Source of the DNA: Lachnospiraceae bacterium
Lineage (GTDB): Bacteria; Bacillota; Clostridia; Lachnospirales; Lachnospiraceae
Assembly: GCA_017935565.1 (NCBI GenBank)
Contig: JAGBHK010000021.1
Coordinates: 125,590 to 189,589, forward strand
Reading direction: 5' to 3'
DNA length: 64,000 nucleotides
Part shown: positions 60,830 to 64,000 of the stretch, piece by piece
Position numbering within the stretch: position 1 is the stretch's first letter
Layout: each line of letters begins with the position of its first letter
The notes under the pieces: generated by a model
Database searches by the model: none
The model's input: only the letters and a program-made list of their open reading frames with translations
Told to the model about the DNA's origin: nothing
Made by a program: the position numbers and the translations under genes

Positions 60830-62081
60830 AGTTTTAATAATAGGTTGCGGCGGTGTCGCTTCTGTAGCAATTAGGAAATGTTGTCAGGTAAGTGAGGTTT
60901 TCACTGAAATTTGTATCGCAAGCCGTACAAAAGAAAAATGTGATGCATTGGCGGCTAAATTAAAGGATAAAACAAAAACTGTAATTACAACTGCTAAAGT
61001 TGACGCTGATAATGTAGATGAATTAGTTGCATTAATCAATGATTATAAACCTGAATTAGTTATGAACATTGCATTGCCATATCAAGATTTGACAATCATG
61101 GATGCTTGTCTTATTTGTGGAGTAAATTATATGGACACAGCAAACTACGAGCCAGAAGACATTGATGACCCTGCTTGGCGCGAAATTTACGAAGAAAGAT
61201 GCAAAAATGAAGGATTTTCTGCATATTTCGACTATTCTTGGCAATGGGCATATAAAAAGAAGTTCGAAAATGCAGGACTTACTGCACTTTTAGGTTCAGG
61301 TTTCGACCCTGGTGTTACTCAAAGTTATTGCGCATATGCTCTCAAACACCATTTTGACACTATCGAAACAATTGATATTTTAGATTGCAATGGCGGTGAT
61401 CACGGTTATCCTTTCGCTACTAATTTCAATCCAGAAATCAACTTGCGTGAGGTTTCGGCTCCTGGTAGTTATTGGGAAGATGGACATTGGGTTGAAATTC
61501 CTGCAATGAGCATTAAACGTGAATATGACTTTGATGAAGTCGGCAATAAAGATATGTATCTTCTTCACCACGAAGAAATCGAATCTTTGGCTAAAAACAT
61601 CCCTGGTGTAAAACGCATAAGATTCTTTATGACTTTTGGTCAAAGTTATCTTACACATATGAAATGCCTTGAAAATGTAGGAATGCTCTCTACCACTCCT
61701 ATTGACTACGAAGGACAGCAAATCGTTCCAATTCAGTTCTTAAAGGCGCTTTTACCTGACCCTGCAACTTTAGGCCCTAGAACAAAGGGTAAGACTAATA
61801 TTGGTTGTATATTTACAGGCACCAAAGACGGCAAGCCTAAAACATACTATATCTACAATGTTTGCGACCACGAAGAGTGTTATAAGGAAGTTGAATCTCA
61901 GGCAATTTCTTACACAACTGGTGTTCCTGCAATGTGCGGTGCTTTGATGCTTCTCACAAAGAAATGGAACAAACCAGGCGTTTATACTGTTGAAGAATTT
62001 GATCCAGACCCATACATTGAGGCGTTAGGTAAATACGGACTTCCTCATAAAGAGTCATTTGAACCTGTACTTGTAAAATAA
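60822..62081 (+). CDS. Carboxynorspermidine/carboxyspermidine dehydrogenase family
   Basis: This 419-residue protein is a saccharopine-dehydrogenase-like enzyme, with VLIIGCGGVASVAIRKC (about 3-19) for nucleotide binding and CIASRTKEKC at the end of strand 2, where Arg suggests NADPH. Further marks are GVNYMDTANYEPED (about 103-116), LGSGFDPGVTQSYCAYA (about 156-172) and a C-terminal TTGVPAMCGALML. The family condenses aspartate semialdehyde with putrescine, diaminopropane or agmatine. It is translationally coupled to the ureohydrolase gene (ATGA overlap region) and followed by the matching decarboxylase. The acceptor amine is the open question. Confidence 0.91.
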   Translation: MSRVLIIGCGGVASVAIRKCCQVSEVFTEICIASRTKEKCDALAAKLKDKTKTVITTAKVDADNVDELVALINDYKPELVMNIALPYQDLTIMDACLICGVNYMDTANYEPEDIDDPAWREIYEERCKNEGFSAYFDYSWQWAYKKKFENAGLTALLGSGFDPGVTQSYCAYALKHHFDTIETIDILDCNGGDHGYPFATNFNPEINLREVSAPGSYWEDGHWVEIPAMSIKREYDFDEVGNKDMYLLHHEEIESLAKNIPGVKRIRFFMTFGQSYLTHMKCLENVGMLSTTPIDYEGQQIVPIQFLKALLPDPATLGPRTKGKTNIGCIFTGTKDGKPKTYYIYNVCDHEECYKEVESQAISYTTGVPAMCGALMLLTKKWNKPGVYTVEEFDPDPYIEALGKYGLPHKESFEPVLVK

Positions 62082-62091
62082 AGGAGTTATT

Positions 62092-63267
62092 ATGAATACA
62101 CAAGAATTTTTAATAAATTCAAATCTTCCTACACCTTGCTATATCATTGATGAAAATGCGCTTATTAATAACTGTAAGATTTTAAAAAATGTGCAAGATG
62201 ACACTGGTTGCAAGATTTTGCTGGCACAGAAAGCATTTTCAAATTTTGATGTGTATGATGTGATAAGTCCATATCTTGCTGGTACTGAAGCTAGTGGACT
62301 ATACGAGGCAAGACTTGGTGCCGAACATATGCCAAACAAAGAATGTCACGTATTTTGTGCCGCATACAAAGATGATGAGTTTGATGAAATATTAAAATAT
62401 GCAGACCATATTGTTTTTAACAGTCCAAATCAATTAAAAAAATATGGACCAAAGGCAAAAACATATGGTAAAAGCATCGGACTTCGCATTAACCCAGAGT
62501 GTTCCACTCAAAAAGGTCACGAAATCTATGACCCTTGCGCACCAAAGAGCCGACTTGGCACTACCCTTTCAATGTGGAACGAAATGATGAGCGATGACTT
62601 AATAGAAATGCTAGACGGATTGCATTTTCATACATTATGCGAGCAAAATTCCGATGCTCTATCTATCACATTAAAAAGTGTTGAAGAAAAGTTTGGAAAA
62701 TATCTTCACAAAATGAAATGGCTTAATATGGGCGGCGGGCATCATATAACAAGAGCTGATTACGACATCGCATTATTAAAGGAATGCATAAAAAATGTAC
62801 AAGATAAATATAATCTCGAAATTTACCTCGAGCCTGGTGAAGCAATCGCATTAAACGCAGGTTATTTACTTACAAGTGTATTAGATATCATTCACAATAA
62901 TATGGATATTGCAATACTTGATATGTCGGCAGCCTGCCACACACCAGATGTCATTGAAATGCCATACAAACCGCCACTATACAACTTTTGCGAACCTAAC
63001 GAAAAAAAATACACCTATCGTTTTAGCGGTCCTACTTGCCTTTCAGGCGATATAATTGGGGATTATAGCACCAATGAGCCATTAAAAATTGGAAACAAAA
63101 TAATCTTTGAAGATATGGCAATCTATTCAATGTGCAAGAACAACACATTTAACGGCATGCCTCTTCCAAGCATTTATTTTTTAAGAACTGACAATTCAAT
63201 TGAATTGCTTGCAAAATTCGGGTATGAAGATTTTAAATGCAGACTTGGAAAAACCACCGTAAGCTAA
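62092..63267 (+). CDS. nspC: Carboxynorspermidine/carboxyspermidine decarboxylase family
   Basis: This 391-residue protein is a fold-type III PLP decarboxylase. Lys47 in LLAQKAFSNF forms the Schiff base. It has GTEASGLYEARLG (about 64-76), GLRINPECST, HFHTLCEQ (about 178-185), MGGGHHITRADYD (about 211-223), LEPGEA (about 242-247) and the C-terminal GPTCLSGDIIGDY with the catalytic Cys-Asp region (about 314-326). It decarboxylates carboxyspermidine-type intermediates to spermidine or its homologues. It is the last gene of the operon. AAAGGAG precedes the ATG. Confidence 0.92.
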   Translation: MNTQEFLINSNLPTPCYIIDENALINNCKILKNVQDDTGCKILLAQKAFSNFDVYDVISPYLAGTEASGLYEARLGAEHMPNKECHVFCAAYKDDEFDEILKYADHIVFNSPNQLKKYGPKAKTYGKSIGLRINPECSTQKGHEIYDPCAPKSRLGTTLSMWNEMMSDDLIEMLDGLHFHTLCEQNSDALSITLKSVEEKFGKYLHKMKWLNMGGGHHITRADYDIALLKECIKNVQDKYNLEIYLEPGEAIALNAGYLLTSVLDIIHNNMDIAILDMSAACHTPDVIEMPYKPPLYNFCEPNEKKYTYRFSGPTCLSGDIIGDYSTNEPLKIGNKIIFEDMAIYSMCKNNTFNGMPLPSIYFLRTDNSIELLAKFGYEDFKCRLGKTTVS

Positions 63268-63285
63268 TGCTTACAGTGGTTTTCT
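63249..63285. terminator. Bidirectional terminator between nspC and the ArsR-type gene
   Basis: AAAACCAC-x-GTAAGC pairs with GCTTACAGTGGTTTT around TAAT. Both stop codons lie within the hairpin, which serves converging transcripts. Confidence 0.85.
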
Positions 63286-63668
63286 TTCATATGTTCTTTT
63301 ACAAAACAAGTTTTCGGACATGTTACATCAACTAATGACTCTATCATATTATGCATAATCTCTACCTGTTTCGTATCTGCCGCCTTATAATAAACTTCTT
63401 TTCCTTCTCTTCTGCTTACAATCAGCCCCGCAGATTTTAAATTTTTCAAATGATGAGAAACAGCTGGACTAGACATCTCCATCATCGCAGATATATTTAT
63501 AACACACTCTTCACAATGGCATAATAACCAAAATATTTTTATTCTATTAATATCACTTAACTGCTTAAACAATTCAGGGATAATCTGAAAATCAGAAGAA
63601 TCCGGCAACTGCTCAAGCATATTGTTTGTATCTGTATTATGATTATGTGGTAAATGAATTTGTGACAT
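63264..63668 (-). CDS. ArsR/SmtB-family transcriptional regulator
   Basis: This 134-residue protein has a winged helix-turn-helix: LSDINRIKIFWLLCHCEECV (about 37-56), then MEMSSPAVSHHLKNLKSAGL as the recognition helix and REGKEVYYKAAD as the wing. It carries possible metal ligands: CHCEEC in helix 3, a His-rich N-terminus (HLPHNHN) and a C-terminus with CPKTC and HCKH. These suggest a metal or thiol sensor, though the ligand is unknown. The ATG at 63668 has GGAGG six bases upstream, whereas a longer frame has none. No target gene is adjacent on its own strand within the window. Confidence 0.88.
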   Translation of the reverse strand: MSQIHLPHNHNTDTNNMLEQLPDSSDFQIIPELFKQLSDINRIKIFWLLCHCEECVINISAMMEMSSPAVSHHLKNLKSAGLIVSRREGKEVYYKAADTKQVEIMHNMIESLVDVTCPKTCFVKEHMKENHCKH

Positions 63669-63701
63669 AATAATCCTCCGTTCCGAAGCATAGCGTAGGA
63701 A

Positions 63702-63736
63702 GTGCAAGAAAAAGTCGCAAGACGATTTTTCTTGTC
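63702..63736. repeat. Hairpin upstream of the ArsR-type gene
   Basis: CAAGAAAAA pairs with TTTTTCTTG, and the inner GTC-GCAA-GAC forms a tip. It could be an operator or the terminator of a plus-strand or minus-strand transcript; context does not decide. Confidence 0.5.
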
Positions 63737-63834
63737 ACATCAGGGCATATTTGTGATTTTTTTTACTTGTATAATATTATTCTAACACAAAATTTTTAAA
63801 ATGTCATTGGAGTTATTAAACAATGTCTTCCAGA

Positions 63835-63999
63835 TTATTCACAAAGTTTACACGACCTTACAAACTTTTCAAACACTTCCTGCAATTTCTCGTTTAGTTT
63901 TTTTCTGCGACTTGGTTGATGTAAAACATAAGAACACTCTAACACCAATTCCTCATCCTGTTTTAATAAATACGATATTTTGTGTGCTTTTGAATTTTT
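63835..63999 (-). CDS. C-terminal end of an unidentified protein (5' part outside window)
   Basis: A frame open to the right edge encodes 54 residues ending SCKLCE before a TAA at 63835-63837. It is rich in Lys, Glu and Leu (LLKQDEELVLECSYVL, RRKKLNEKLQEVFEKF) and looks like amphipathic helices. There is no start in the window and I cannot name a family. Codon use resembles the neighbours. It may be coding; an accidental open frame of this length is also possible in AT-rich DNA. Confidence 0.45.
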   Translation of the reverse strand, partial: KNSKAHKISYLLKQDEELVLECSYVLHQPSRRKKLNEKLQEVFEKFVRSCKLCE

Positions 64000-64000
64000 A

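Noticed and set aside
60442-60870. Minus-strand 142-residue frame opposite speB
   Set aside because: Fully antisense to the conserved metal-binding region of the ureohydrolase.

Overview
The window reads as chromosomal DNA from an AT-rich (about one third G+C by eye), Gram-positive anaerobe of the class Clostridia, most likely a member or relative of Lachnospiraceae. The evidence is RNase Y, Spo0A, Gram-positive ribosome binding sites (AGGAGG), rho-independent terminators, a Firmicute-type LexA box at recA, and the gene order yicC-gmk-rpoZ-rimO-pgsA-recA-recX-rny. I see no rRNA, tRNA, phage, insertion sequence or CRISPR array.

Layout. 1-8019: housekeeping genes, all on the minus strand, starting with an aminotransferase cut by the window edge. 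8073-12002: a polyamine ABC importer (PotA, PotB and a fused PotC-PotD). 12170-13906: rqcH on the plus strand. 13923-28188: a minus-strand operon of a TetR regulator with twin palindromic operators and two giant secreted surface proteins (2487 and 1990 residues). 28205-32235: glgA, a large palindrome, spo0A and a Y-family DNA polymerase. 32248-34411: a lipoprotein and an AAE-family transporter. 34460-38327: a c-di-GMP-I riboswitch controlling a small secreted protein and an FtsX-type ABC transporter. 38403-49948: an eleven-gene operon from a consensus promoter: malate dehydrogenase, fumarase, HdrBCA, FlxDCBA-like subunits and a soluble fumarate reductase. 49961-56984: a GH43 lipoprotein and a run of small membrane or hypothetical proteins. 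57064-57430: a strongly structured candidate ncRNA with its own promoter and terminator. 57617-63285: a five-gene polyamine biosynthesis operon, facing an ArsR-type regulator. A truncated reading frame enters at the right edge.

How the genes may work together. The 38-50 kb operon encodes all steps from oxaloacetate to succinate. It places a fumarate reductase with no membrane anchor beside a complete Flx/Hdr electron-transfer module, the kind known for flavin-based electron bifurcation. My main inference is a cytosolic complex in which NADH reduces fumarate and ferredoxin together. A nearby AAE-family transporter could export the succinate. Polyamines are both imported (pot) and made; the biosynthetic operon fits the carboxyspermidine route or the carboxyaminopropylagmatine route. 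Several gene 3' ends carry long palindromes, two of which belong to one dispersed repeat family.
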